A DNA stretch of 58,031 nucleotides from Purshia tridentata. Its lineage: Eukaryota > Streptophyta > Magnoliopsida > Rosales > Rosaceae. A program made the position numbers and the translations under genes. The stretch spans positions 1 to 58,031 of the forward strand of contig QANT01002402.1 of NCBI GenBank assembly GCA_003254885.1, given 5' to 3'. Shown here piece by piece: positions 37,733-50,519 of the stretch (positions are counted from its first letter, which is position 1; the number at the start of each line of letters is the position of its first letter). The notes beneath the pieces were generated by a model. That model ran no database searches. It worked only from the letters and a program-made list of their open reading frames with translations, and had not been told where the DNA came from.

Positions 37733-37740
37733 TATTTATA
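37733..37740 (+). promoter_or_regulatory. TATA box of the glycine-rich protein gene
   Basis: TATTTATA about 76 bases above the start codon at 37816. Confidence 0.6.
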
Positions 37741-37815
37741 CATCAGAACGGCTGAGATATTTTTTCATTCTTATTTTTACATATTGCTTTTGAGTACTCG
37801 AGTGAAGAAACCAAC

Positions 37816-39113
37816 ATGGGTGGTGGCAAGGATAAGCATCATGACGATGAAAGTGACAGAGGGCTTTTCGGACACTTAGGCGGTCATCACGGTGCCCCCG
37901 GCGGATATCCTCCGGCACAGTACCCTCCTCAACATGGGTACCCTCCGCAGCAGGGTTACCCTCCACAGCAGGGCTACCCTCCACAAGGGTACCCACCACA
38001 GGGATACCCGCCGGCTGGTTATCACGGCCAACCTGCTTCAGGTAAATTTCTAATGTTTTCTTTTTTCTTTTTCTTTTTTTTTTTTGCATCTGTAGTTTAG
38101 CTGTGTGTTCTTCTTGGACATGAAAATTGAAAACCATGTGCAACAGATTGGGTCCATCTGACTTTGTCTATTGATGTTGACCCTACAATTTAGGAATTTT
38201 TTAACTGAAATCATGGCTCAATTTCTTTTTCTTTTTTTTAGGCCAGGCATGGCTCAATTTCTTTGATTACTATATTTTTGGCTATGATTACTTTACCTTT
38301 ACACAGTTTTTAGGAGATTTGTTTGTTTCTTTAAAATTGTACATATTATTGCAGAGATGTATGCTAATAATCGTTGCGATTTATCACCTCAATAAAAGTT
38401 TGATCATTACTAGATTCACACTCTACAAGTAGAACAAAATCCTCATCATCTTCTGTGGTGGGATGGCCAGAAGTTTACATCTGGTTTCTAAGAACATTAA
38501 TTAAAAAAACAAATCGTTAATTTTTTTATTATGGTGTCATTTAAAAAATTTACCCAAGATTGGTTTTTCATAATGTGACTTGATATATACTGGTTTTCTG
38601 AAATCTGAATGGTCTTGATCAATTTCCATCTGCTCATATGAAGTCCATATATATAGTAGTCTAGTCTCCTCTCATGAGTGATGACTATTTAGGCCCTATG
38701 AATATGAACATCAACTAATTTGGCTTGTTCTCTCAAGCACAAACTCAAGTTATTTAATTATGCTGTTGTGATAATGTTGAAAGTGAAAATTAAGGCTTAT
38801 ATACATGTCTTCCTGTAATTAATGTTATCTATGTTCAGGGGGGCATCATGGCATAGGGGGACTGCTAGCCGGGGGTGCTGCGGCTGCTGCGGCTGCTTAC
38901 GGTGCTCACCAAATTGGTCAAGGTGCTCACCATATGGGTCAAGGTTCTCACCATGTTGCTCCTTATGGTGGGGGGGGTTACTACCCAACACATGGCAACC
39001 AGCACCATGGCAAGTTCAAGCAGGGCAAGTATGGGAAACATGGAAAGCATGGAGGAGGCAAGTTCGGAAAGCACGGAAAGCATGGAGGAGGCAAGTTCAA
39101 GAAGTGGAAGTGA
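37816..39113 (+). CDS. glycine-rich protein A3-like, (YPPQG)n repeat protein
   Basis: Exons 37816-38041 and 38839-39113 join in phase 1 (TCA G|GG GGG CAT) and give 166 residues. The N-terminus MGGGKDKHHDDESDRGLFGH is the conserved head of the plant glycine-rich protein A3 family. About nine Tyr-Pro-Pro-x repeats follow (GYPPQQGYPPQQGYPPQ). Exon 2 encodes a Gly/Ala hydrophobic patch (GGLLAGGAAAAAAAYG) and a His/Gly/Lys tail of repeated GKHGKHGGGKF units ending KFKKWK. There is no signal peptide, so it is probably cytosolic or membrane-associated through the Ala-rich patch; the XYPPX repeat and hydrophobic patch are typical of the family. The function is poorly known. The two GKHGKHGGGKF repeats suggest recent slippage. 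Confidence 0.9.
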
Positions 39114-40421
39114 TCTAGACACACTGCACAACTTAACTGAATGGCTGATTCAGGATCCCATAGACTATTAAATAAATAAACTCTGAATTACATAAGGTGG
39201 TTCCATAGACTCTGTTGGCTGTTTATTTCAACATCTTTCTCTTTTGGGTTTTGAATGATCAGGAATGTATGTTTCCCAACTCGACTATTAGCGCTCTGTT
39301 TTTCTTCCCTGAGGATTCTTGGCAGCCTTGGTTCAGTAATTAACCCACATTGTTTTCAATCTTGTTTGTAGAGTTGGAATGCATTTATGCTTTGCACATT
39401 CACTTTGGGTGTTTTTATTACATCGGTCATATTGGAGTGACTGGAAACAGAGTGCTACTCGTTTACATACATGTTAAAAGAAAAATGAAAACTTTTCAAC
39501 TCCTTTTTGTTCATCGCTATCTTTCACCCACAGAAATTCCAACATCATATGAACAAATGGTTAATGCTTTCTAGTTTCTATGCCCATAAATTAGAAGCTA
39601 TAGCACTCGCTTGATAGTGTTTTTATTTTTTCAATTAAAGATAGACAAAAAGGAGTATGAGTGATGAATTTGAAATCTCTCTCTTCTGCTAGCACTCTTT
39701 TGGATTTATAATGTATGGTTAAAGTTATAGAAAATTATATTTAAATTAATAAAATATTNTTATTAAAATTTGATATTTAAAGTCAATTAACCTTAAAATT
39801 ATTAGTTAACCAAAAAATTTATATAATGTATGGTCAAAATCAATAACCAAACGGAAACAAGTAGGGGAAAACAGAGGATCCAGATCTGTCAGTAAAGAGC
39901 TCGAATTTGAGATTTTATTCTCACTTATAATTTTCCCTTTTTCTTGAGCCATGACTTTAGTTTGGGCCACCATGTTTTTGGTACTCCTGCTCCTTTTAAG
40001 CCTATTTTCTGATGATGCAATGGGCCCATGACTATTCCTGTGTAGGCCTTTGTTATTTGGGTTTGGGCTTCATTAGTACAAAAAAATAATAATAATAACG
40101 ATAAACAATTGTGGTGTATTATATTTTAGGGTGATTTATAAGCCGGTCTAATTTTTTCTTCTCTCTTAGACTAATACCTTAATACTTTTTTTTTTAAACT
40201 AAGGTCCAAAAATATTATACAGATGTTTTTAATTTAAAAAATATGTAATATTATCCAAAAATTAATAATATTTAAATTTTAATATTATCCTAGTATTATT
40301 ATAATTGTATATTACCTTAATATTATAATATAATATTATATTATATATCATAATTAATATTATCCTATAATTAATTATGAAATTTAACTGTATCAAACGA
40401 ACGATTGACTCTGATTTGTAA
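39114..40421. other. intergenic, AT-rich
   Basis: Contains the 3' UTR of the glycine-rich gene, then AT-rich sequence with one undetermined base at 39759. No gene is seen. Confidence 0.5.
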
Positions 40422-40681
40422 ATACATTTCAATTGTACTAGTCAATTGATCGGCTCCGGTTTGTCGGCTTTTATGTTATGGTTTAGCTCTAGGATTTTGG
40501 GCTCTGCCCAAAATCCTAGAGCTAAACCCTAACATAACTCCTCTATCGAACCCATTATATACCCTAGGAGAGGATGTGGTGAAAAGATGGAATTTATCCT
40601 CAAAACTCAGGAAACGAAGTAACTCGAATATATATATATATACACACACACCAACTCAGATATTTGTACAATTGAAATGTA
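40422..40681. repeat. foldback element containing a 32-nt-arm hairpin
   Basis: An outer inverted repeat (TACATTTCAATTGTAC at about 40423-40438 and its complement at about 40665-40681) encloses an inner hairpin. Arm 40471-40502 and arm 40506-40537 are complementary over 32 bases with one mismatch (near 40479) and a 3-base loop TCT. The arm core is GGTTTAGCTCTAGGATTTTG. A (TA)n/(CA)n tract lies near the right end. It is MITE-like in size; the family is not identified. Confidence 0.8.
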
Positions 40682-43600
40682 CCTATATATATTTCTTTTA
40701 CTTGTTTGATTATTTTTTATGAGTTAATATATTTTTTTATTATATAATATAAACGGATATTATCATTTATTATTTCAAATTTAAAAATAGGAAACTAGAT
40801 AATCTTGAATGTTTTAATTAAAAATGTCTGAACAGATATTATCTTTCATAATTTTTAAAATTAATCCATATTAATTATCTTAATTTTAAGAGATAATATG
40901 AGTCAAAATTTAAAAAAGTCTATTTTTTGGACCTCAGTCTAAAAAATTGGATTTAAGGCTTAATTTAAATTTTTATAAGTTTTTAGTCCGAATGACCCTT
41001 CAAAATTGGATTTATTTCTAATTATTCCTTAATAACATTTACTATTGACGATAAGGCAGATCCACCAACATGATTACCACTTATTATTATTGGACATCAT
41101 AATTCATAAACGCAGTGCATCAACAAGAATGAATATCTCATGACTCATTTTGGCTCATTGCTCGTGACATTATTTAATCTGAAAATAAATGTGTGTTACA
41201 CACCAATGCGGGCACACATAACAAAAGCAACAACACATCATAAGATGATTACAATCCATGCCCATGTTGTGTGGTAGATGAAACCTAACACAAGCATACA
41301 ATTCAATAAGTAAAGTTGGATGAATTTGTTATGACTCCAGCACATTCGATCATTAATTTGATGCTCACAATAACATATAACGCTGGGTTTCATTTATTTT
41401 GTGCGATTGTCACATAATTACATATGATATTTTTGGATACTTAATTTTCTTTACTTGAAAAAATGATAGTTTCGAATTTAAAACTTTTTCATGGAGAAAA
41501 ATATATTTGAATAAAGTAGAGTCAAATAAGAAGAGTGGATAATAAGAGAAACATATTTATAAAAGTGAGATTTTTGTTCATGCATTTTAATGATTTGTGA
41601 TAAGTATAAAGTATGTGTGTGTTTGAAGCAAGCGAATGTGGTTAATGATAAGGGTCAGGTCAGCATGGCAATGAAAAATAATAAAGAAAATCTATGAGCT
41701 GATCCGGCCCAAGTTGGACCCAATAGAACGTGATTGACGGCTGGACATGGGCCACAGATCATGAAAAGCCTTCTTCTCCAATTAATCAAATAAAAAAAAT
41801 GAATGAAATTATTATTTTGTTTTATAAAACTAATTAAAATTTAGAAAAATAAAATTCTTCCAGAAGCAGAAGGTGTTTTGAACCCATGAACCCACCACGT
41901 GCTGAGTGTGGTGACAGCCCCTCTACTCTAATGGCATGTTCCTTCCTTGATTGACTTGATTGAATTGTTTGGTTGATGAGTTAAATCAGATACACTGTCT
42001 TTCATATCAATTTCTTTTTTTCTTAGGGAGTCAATTAAGGCTTTTCCAAAAAAAAAAAATTCAAATCAAATCAAATTAAAGCAAGAAGGTCTTCTGTCTA
42101 TCAACTGTCTGATTTATGACCTCCACCACATATATTTGCCTCTGTTTATGTATTTTGAAATTCTTTTAACTTCTGTTCAATTGAGTAAACAAAGGTTGAC
42201 TTTGCGAGCAAAAGAGACTATCAACATAAACCAACAAAAATTTACCCAATACAAATTTCACATGTGCTCTCACAACATCTAATACTACGAAAAAATAAAA
42301 TAAAAATTTATTATAAAAATCTCACAGCATCACTGTATAAAGAGCTTCCTGGTCTAGATATTTGATTGGTAAATTACCAGTTTACCACCAAAAAGAAAAC
42401 CCAGAGCCAATTAAGACCTGTTAAAACTTAATAGTAGTCTTTGTGAGTCTGAGTGCCTAAAATGATTTGTGTGTTTTTTTTTCAGGTTTAAAGATTGATA
42501 ATTGGTAAGGCAAAAAGAAAAGAACAATTAAAGGTGTTTAAAAGTGCATTGGATCTTGTAAAACAAGGTATGGTATGGCACGACACGATGAGCAATAGGC
42601 AATTGTTTGTTTATAATTTGAGATGCAGGCTTTGTCTAACTCAAACTGTTGAGACACGAGGGTGACTATGAAGTAGTCAAACTGATTCAATTAAATTAAA
42701 TCTGACCCCAGACAGCCTTTAAATTACTTAACTTAACTCAGTCACTAATCCAGTTCAACTTTAAGCAAACAAATTGTGGTTTGTTTGTAGAGAAAAATGT
42801 AATTACATTCTTCTTCAAAAAGAAAAAGAACCGGGAAAATGAAATCCATTGAGACTGACAGAGACGTAGCATTATGTGGGTCCATCAAAATCCAAAATTT
42901 GGTTATAAACGTACGGCTTAAATTTCAATTTCAAACCTTCACGCTGAAGAAAACACCACTCCTCCGTTAATTTTGACTTTAATAGTAATACAAAATAAAA
43001 ATTGAAGATTTTGTGGCAGAAATCAGCAGAAATGGCAGGCACCCATCTCTCTCAAGCAGGGGTTTGTCAATTTTTAGGAATCAAAATCGAGCATCAACCA
43101 TTAAGTGCATTGGCTTCTGGTTTCTTTTCTTTTTCTTTTTTTTGGTTAAACAAGGCTTCTGATTTCAAAAGGGTTAAAATGTGCTACAAACACCTGTATC
43201 CAACAACCACATGTACTCCTCCAGCTTTTATAAGAACCCATCATGTTTTGACTGGTTCATTTTTACCTAATACACTGAACAAAACCACCGTATCAAATAT
43301 AAACAATCATTCATTATAATCGTGGTAGTAATAAAGATGTTACAATAAAGCACTTGTGAATTAATAGTACTAAAACTTTGTTATTAGTTGAATTTACTTC
43401 CAAAGGGACAATATTACAAGAGGGGGTTGTGAATTTCAATTACATAGAACCAGAAATAAGGAATTCATTTACCCTCAGCCAAAACCTACTCCCAAATTCC
43501 ACATTCCCCCAAGTCCCAACCCCTTTTAACCCCCAAATTTATTACAACACAAAAAAAGAACACATTCATCTTCCTAGTTCCTACTAATAAATACCTACTA

Positions 43601-43879
43601 TTCCTTCCTTTTATCTTCATCTAAAACTAAGAAGAAGCAGAAGCAGAAGCAGAAGCTGCAACATCCTCAAAAAAAAAAACCTGGATATCTTATTGCTCCT
43701 AAACTAATTAAACTCACATTCTTGAATCTCCTTCATTATAATTTAAAAAACCAAATACCATAAAACCCTATTCAGAAGCTCTACTTTTTATAATACTTGC
43801 TTTTTGCTTTTGCTTTGTCCAACAAAACAAAGTAACAAAACCCCAAAACACTATCAGATGAGATGGGTCAGCTTCAGTT
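40682..43879. other. long gene-poor intergenic stretch
   Basis: AT-rich DNA. Short frames at 43002-43319 and 43378-43587 show no domain and lie in UTR-like composition. The end (about 43600-43879) is probably the 3' UTR of the minus-strand gene at 43880 and contains a (GAAGCA)n run near 43630. Confidence 0.5.
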
Positions 43880-45549
43880 TCAGTAGGTCCATTCCTGAGG
43901 CAAGCGCACTTCATAATTTAGTGGGACCTCTGGCCTTAAACCCCCTCGTCTTTGCTGGGTCAACAGGACATTTCTTCTTGCTACCAGAGCCTCTGCAAAT
44001 CCAATGCCCAAACTTTTACAAACACAACAATAACGAGACCCACTAAAATAGATCTTCTGCAACACAAAACTTCCACTAGTGGAGAGTAATGGGATGTATG
44101 CATACCGTGGTCTGGGGCTAAACTAGTGTTGAAACGCGGCTGAGCATGTCCATGACCATTCATGTCCTCAAAGTTCAAGTTCAGAGCCTGCACAACCTTT
44201 GCTGGAAGCAAAACTGTCGGACAACCTGTTGATAACAAATTTTAACAGACCATGTCAAACAAAAAAATAGTCCCAAATCACAAATAGTGTAAAAAATGAA
44301 GAAAAGAAATGAACGAAAATAAAATGCACCGATTCGTACCCGCTTTCTTGCGAGGAGGTTCTGGAGTAGGATTGGTGTATCTGCGAGGCAAGAACACCCC
44401 TGTACCCGCACACTCCCTTTTGACATTCGATCCATTGGCCAAACCTGGACGCATGGAAACATTATTGCGATGTGGATGTTGATTTTGGTGTTGAACTTGC
44501 AGAGGCGGCCATGCAGATTGGGGCAAACTCACACCACCATACCCACATCGCCCACTCTCATACCCCACCACGTTTCTCCCTCCGCTTTGGATCTGTTGCT
44601 GGTGATGATGCTGTTGCTGCTGAGCTGACCAGTCCAGCTTCACTTGTTTTCCCCAAGCTGCAGCGCACTGCGGCCTGAGCACCTGCTCTTGCCTCACATG
44701 CTGAAACTGCAAATATCCATCACACCCATTTTCGATCAGAAAACAAATTTACTGAAAAGCCCTGTTTTCATCAGTCAAAACTCTGAAATGGGTTTTACCT
44801 GAGCGAAGCTCTGGTTAGAACAGAGTCCAGAGGTTGGGGATTTTACACAAGGCAGCGAAGGACAAGGACTGGGATTCCGAGCAGGGCCCAGAAGTCCTCG
44901 GCCGTGGTTGCTGAACTTGGTTGCAGCTTCACCGCCACTGCTCATCTTCAACCTCGCGACCTGACCCGCCGCTGCATATATCAGATCCCAGGTGTCGTTG
45001 TTTGCTCCAAACGGCGTCGTTGGGGGCGATGGCACCTGGGATGAAGGGCCGGTTGGGCTTCCGTTGTTGGACCAGCTCCCGATTCCGCTCAGTGTCGACT
45101 GAGGCGACCCGGACACGACCCACTGAGTCAACACGGTAACCCAAAACTCAGAACTCGGTCATCCGCAAAGTAAATTTAAAAAAGTAAAATGAAGAAGTCG
45201 GGTTTCCTGAAGCTGAAACCGGACGTACCTCGGGGTTTTCTTTGGGGAAGCTGGGGACGGTGAGCTTCTGAGTCTGGTGAAGCGAGGAATAAGCGAGGCG
45301 GCGAGTCAAGCCGGCGAGGAAGTCCTCCTCGTCGCTGCTCTCGGTCTCGGTGGAGCCCACAACGGACTCGACGGGGGAGCTAAGGGCCGAGTTGGAGGCG
45401 GAGGAGGAGTCGAACTCGTACGGAAACTCGGTGGGGAAGGCGAGAGTGGATTGGACGCCGGTTTTGTCCATGAGCGAAACGTCGTCGTCGTCGGCAAGGA
45501 ACTGGGAGGGGAGCCAGAAGGCAGGGTCGTCCAGCTGGGACTCAGCCAT
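43880..45549 (-). CDS. conserved plant protein of unknown function (At3g54000-like)
   Basis: Minus-strand exons 45549-45229, 45122-44799, 44706-44340, 44225-44106 and 43992-43880 join without frame loss and give 414 residues. The product starts MAESQLDDPAFWLPSQFLAD and carries an acidic block (TETESSDEED), a conserved WDLIYAAAGQVARLKM segment, a Gln/His-rich stretch (QQQQHHHQQQ), and a strongly conserved block LPRRY, TPEPPRKK, CPTVLLPAKVVQALNLNF. It ends LPQEWTY. No catalytic motif, signal peptide or membrane segment is seen. The mix of low-complexity Gln and basic patches suggests a nuclear or cytosolic adaptor, but this is inference. The last intron has two adjacent acceptors (cag|ag|GC) that lead to two different C-termini; the one ending LPQEWTY is preferred because I recall that ending in the family. 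Confidence 0.8.
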
Positions 45550-46626
45550 AAGGGCTAAAAGCGAAAAGGGTCAGTATAAATGGAAGAGACAGAGAGAGAG
45601 GGAAAGGATGGGGTTTGTGTGAGAGAGGGAGAGAGGGTGTTGCTGGTTGTAGAAGATTTAATAATGAATGAGGCAGTTCGAGTTTGCTGGGTTTGCAGGC
45701 TGAGCAGAGGGACCGGGACCCAACAAAAGAAAAAGAAGGAACTGGGGTGAGAGAGTGAGAGGACGATGTTTAAGTTGAACACAAGCTGCCTTTATTAAGG
45801 TTTCAAGAAACTTTCAAAAATATCAAATTGTCAAAAAAAAGAGAGAGAGAGAGAGAGGCAGGCTCGCTGGGATTGTGCAAACAACTGGAGGGAGTGGCCC
45901 AGCGGTTGGAGACATTTGTCCTTATACCCGCCTTTTGTCTAAATTCATATAAATTAATACCACAAATCCTAATGTTAGTTATGATATGGTGATCTTCTAC
46001 ACTACCATTGTGATTATGATTGGCATGTCATTTGTAGGAGGTGAGATTTGGGGGTTAGGGGTGTTTTTTTACTGGTTTAAATTGCTCATTAGATTCTTAT
46101 TCCTTGCAATTAAGCCAATTGGGTTTTCAAATTGGTCATTGCCGGTCTTCTTCTTCCTTCACCCCCCCTTTACTATTCTTAACAACAGTGTTATTGATTT
46201 TAAATTTGGTTCAAGTTGAACTTAGTTTTGGATTTATATTTTGTTTTCAGAGGTTCTATTTAGATAGGCAATGACAGAAAGAAAAACAAAATAGAACACA
46301 AATATGGAATAAGCGAATAACACCACAATTGCCAAGGAATTGGAGTCATCTTTCTGCTTGATTCTATTTATATTTTCATCAATGCTAACTAATTATTGCA
46401 CATGCAAATTTTTTATATGTTTTGTAATGAATCTAATGATGATTATTGGCCACCAATATAAAGTGACCACTTTCCAATGGGAAAAAGAAAATTAAATTGA
46501 TGTTTCTCAGCGGGATAAAAAGCCCAACAATTAAAGTTACTGATGTTTTCCAAAAACATAATTAAAAAAAAAAATAGGTACTGATGTTTACAAAAATTGT
46601 ATCCCGAATATGACATGTAAATCTTA
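45550..46626. other. promoter of the preceding gene and intergenic
   Basis: GA-rich 5' region of the minus-strand gene (45550-45780), a (GA)n run at about 45840-45857, then AT-rich spacer. No gene is seen. Confidence 0.5.
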
Positions 46627-47300
46627 GGGCATGTTTACTACACATCAATGGGAATCATTCCTATTGATTTGTTTACTTGCATTTGGGATTGATTTTCATT
46701 CCCATAGATGTGTTTACTTGCTTTTGGGATTGATTCCGATTACTATTCCTGTGTTTACTTGCATTTGGTAATGTGAATTATTCTCATTCCCATGTTTACT
46801 AAACCTGGGAAAGGGAAAAAAAACGATGGGACCCACCAAAATCAAGAGTGGCATTCCTGATTTTGGGTGATTGCTACTCCTTAGGGGGGGTTCGGATTGG
46901 GGAAGGGGAAAGGGAAAGAAATTTTTTTTGTCGAAAATACCCCACATTTTTAATGAAAATCCAAAACTATCCTTATATATAAATATAATTAAAGCGAAAT
47001 TTTAAATTTGCAACTTAATTATACATATTAAGTTCACTCCGATTCCTGCTTAGTCTCATTCATATTCACTCCTATTCCTACTTACTCTCATTCATACACT
47101 TTCATTCTTACTCACTCCCATTCATACACTCCCATTCCTGCTTACTCTCATTCATACTCACTCTCATTCATGTTCACTCCCATTATTGCTCACTCTCATT
47201 TTTGCTCACTTCCATTCATGTTCACTCTCATTCATGTTTACTCTCATTCATGTTCATTCTCATTCCTGCTCACTCACATTCACGTTTAATAAACATGCCA
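46627..47300. mobile_element. Harbinger/Tourist-like MITE with CTCATTC array
   Basis: The termini are GGGCATGTTTACTA (left) and, on the other strand, TGGCATGTTTATTA (right). Both are flanked by TTA (46624-46626 and 47301-47303), the 3-bp target duplication of PIF/Harbinger elements. The right half (about 47035-47280) is an irregular array of CACTC(C/T)CATTCATGTT-like words. No transposase is present. A degraded relative lies at 1241-1358. Confidence 0.7.
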
Positions 47301-47303
47301 TTA

Positions 47304-49911
47304 GTGTTGTAAACATCCTATAAGATGCGGCAACCGTTGGAGGTTGGACGGTGGTGTGGTGCTACATGGGGGTATGGGGAATAAAAGCCCAACAATTGGT
47401 GTGGTTGTAAGTTACAAGATGGAGTAAATTTTCAACATAATAAAAAAATAATAATAATAAATAGGAAAAAAATATAAATTAAGAAAAAGTGCACAGCATT
47501 CCTCCTACAAAATTGCAACAAATCTTGCAATTTCGGATTCAAAGGTCACTGGCAATCAATCTTAAACCATTCGCTGCTTTAATTCCCTTTTGTTAATTAG
47601 GATGATTTGGCAGTACGTGGAACCCACGGCTTAATTTAATTTGATCAACATTTCTGTTCTGTTCCAGACTTGGAGTCACAACTCACAACACCACATTTCT
47701 AAGTGTCCTTTGCTTACTGGTTACTTTATTGTCATTAATTAAAGTAGCAGACATAATCATTTAATTAGCCTTCTCTATGAATTATTTGTCATTATTGTTT
47801 TGCTTCTTTGCCTTCCGTGTCATTATCAAAAGTACAAAACTATTTTCACTGAGACATGCCAAGTAAAACTGTGGTAGAAAAATAGAATGTACAACGCTTC
47901 TATTCCCAAGCGATTTGAGATTTTGAGCTCTTCTTATGCAATTATACGTAGATTATGTTTCACAAATTAATATTATCAAGAACTAATCATACATACGTTA
48001 TGATGAAGGTTAATTAAGAGAAGGGATTAATAAGAGTTGACAACGTATGTTTCATTGATGACATGGAGTTATCTTTATTTTTTCTCACATAATAATAATA
48101 TATCTTTATTATTGTAAAATTATGAGATACTTTTGATGTTATAGGTTTCATCAAATTTTAAATTTTTATAAATATATTTTATTCAATTTAATAAATAAAA
48201 ATATAATTATAACGTGTAAAAATTATAATAAAATTAAAAATAAAAAAATTTCACTATTTTAAAAGTAGAAATAGTAGTGATAATTTATATAAAAAAATTA
48301 CATAATATAAATTTTAATAAACATTTACAGAACACGTGTCAAAAATTTCATAATATATTTCTTTTACAAAGTTAACTACAGTCAAACCATTTTTTATATG
48401 CATTACAGGTGTCACTAACATAATAAGGTGAAAATTTCCTCTCTACTACAATTATATGTGTGCGCACATATATTTATGTACGTACACAAATTATTGTAAG
48501 ACATTCCCGACATAAATTTCGTGTATAATGTAATATAAATTTTTTTTTGGCCAAGATAATGTAATATCATTATAGCCATGATTTCCAGCATTACTATTCA
48601 AGTGTTGCCCATCAGCACCATCAAACGTTGCGGACAACTGTCTTTTTCTACGTGGAACAGAAAACCTGTGAACTTTCCGGTGATAAAAGCAAAACCCACA
48701 AGGCCCATGGCCCAAATACAAAATCTGAATCTGAATCTGAATCTCGTGACGTGGCACTCCACTGAGGCGGCAGCTTAACTGTTAATCTGTCCTACGCCTA
48801 CACACTTATAATACAGAAGTAACGGAATCCCACCGTCTCCGTCTATTTGCACAGCTTTCCCTCGTACGTCGTTGACGTTACGGCTCCGTTTTCCTCGCTG
48901 GAAGAGGCTACGCAGTTATCACGTCGTTTGCTTCGCCAATGGACCAAAAAGGACAAAGAATAAAGGGTCCGGACCCAAAGCCAACTCTCAACTGAATTTG
49001 ATAAATTCTCCCGCCATAAAAATTTATTGTAATGTAATTGGAAACTACGTATTTTTCTTATTTTCGAAAAATTAAAGAAAATTAAAAGAAGGGGTGGTGT
49101 GGGGACAAGAACGAACGAGGGGATTTATTACCTGCCAAAAGGTACACCACCGTTGGTCAAAATAGCGGGAACACTTTTTCGAAAGTTAAAATCTTGCTTT
49201 AATTCCAGAAACTTTGTTTTTTTTTTTTCAAATTTAAATTTCATTGATTGGACGTGTCACATTTTTGGTTATTGGCCAAAAATAGAGGGAGTTGCTTACC
49301 CCCAAAAAAACAATAGAGGGAGATATTTTTTTCGTTAAAAAATGAAATTTCTCAAGCCTGGCAGTGGGATGTGGGTATAATTGTCTTTTCGCACAAGGTC
49401 TACGTCAGTGAGATGCCGTACGCGTAGGGTGGACACCAAGGTAGTCAATTCGAACAATGAGGATAAGATCAGGGCCACCCTCACAATCTCGCTGTGTATA
49501 TTACGAAAACAACCTTATCTACGTGAACAATACCACATCGCTACGTAAAAGTGTAAACACTATGTAAAACATAAAATATGTATGTCGTCTCAATTTCAGT
49601 TTTCTGACCCGGTTTAGCTTGCAAGGATGTTTTGGATAGGTTTGCTTGCTAAAGCTTTTTTTTTTGAGTAGGTTAAATTTGTATTATCTTTTAATTTTTA
49701 ATTTCGAGTGAGTTGGACTTATATTAATTTTAATTTTATTTAAAATTGATTGAGCTTGTAATCTTGTATTAGTTTCAGTTTTTTACTAAACTTCTAAAAA
49801 CTTATTCACAAATTAAATTTGTATGTTAAAATAATTTTGATTAATATTTTAACTTGTATACAGCTTCTCTGCAACCAAAAAGAAAACTAAACGTGACAGG
49901 TCAGTTAGGTG
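47304..49911. other. intergenic
   Basis: AT-rich up to about 48560. A GTGACGTGGC motif (G-box/ABRE-like) is at about 48746-48755 and the next 200 bases are less AT-rich, but no gene follows. Short frames at 48578-48778, 48872-49075 and 49099-49338 have no recognisable content. Confidence 0.45.
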
Positions 49912-49940
49912 TTCCCGCGAAATTTTTGGAATTTCCCGCC
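49912..49940. promoter_or_regulatory. pair of E2F consensus sites, no gene attached
   Basis: TTCCCGCGAAA (49912-49922; TTTCGCGG on the other strand) and TTTCCCGCC (49932-49940) both fit the E2F/DP consensus TTTSSCGS. A CCAAT box follows at about 49956. The spacing is typical of plant replication gene promoters. No coding frame of such a gene is found on either side within the window. Confidence 0.5.
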
Positions 49941-50519
49941 AGGAGGGTCGGAGAGCCAATAGAGCGAAGTGAAGCGTCACTTTCATCAAGCATGGAAGAA
50001 TAGGATATTTAATTGTTTATTATCATAAACGCAATCTTTTCCTTGTCGTTGTTGGGGTTTTTCTTCGATGCTGAGTTAATTTATCGTCGTTCGAAATTTG
50101 AACTCAACGGCCAGATTTCTCTTGTATGTATTTCTATTTTGCCACTAGGATCCAAAGCCTCCTCCGTTTCGTGACAGAATCTTTGGTTGCTCCTCGTCTT
50201 TCTCATTCTATCTTTACCTCTTGTTTTATTAAGAAAATCAAAATTTAATGTTTGAGAGTTCGATGTAATATTGTTGAGACTGTGAGTCATAAAACTATTT
50301 TAGTACCGTGGATGATGAAATAGAGTCAACTTGAGTTGGGCAAGTAGGCAACCAACTCCCACAATTATTTGACGTTTTAGTCTACATTGTTAGACACCAC
50401 TCCTAATCAATGCACATTCCTTGTTAAATAATGATTAATTTGTCAAGCTATTTTCTTTCTTGACATTAAAATCGACATGTATATGATTGATTCATTTATT
50501 TCAATTCATCTTTAAATTA
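49941..50519. other. 5' UTR-like sequence without a recognised gene
   Basis: Downstream of the E2F sites the sequence looks transcribed (CT-rich, GTCGTTGTTGGGGTTTTTC), but the first ATG (49993) opens only three codons. A minus-strand frame at 50081-50290 has no recognisable domain. Confidence 0.35.

Noticed and set aside
39759..39759. Single undetermined base
   Set aside because: An N in AT-rich intergenic sequence; a sequencing gap, not biology.
43630..43670. (GAAGCA)n run as a possible coding Lys/Gln repeat
   Set aside because: Lies beyond the stop codon of the minus-strand gene and is not in an open frame with a start.
48717..48755. ATCTGA repeat with a GTGACGTGGC motif as a gene promoter
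   Set aside because: No coding sequence follows within about 1 kb on either strand, so it is only noted as a motif.
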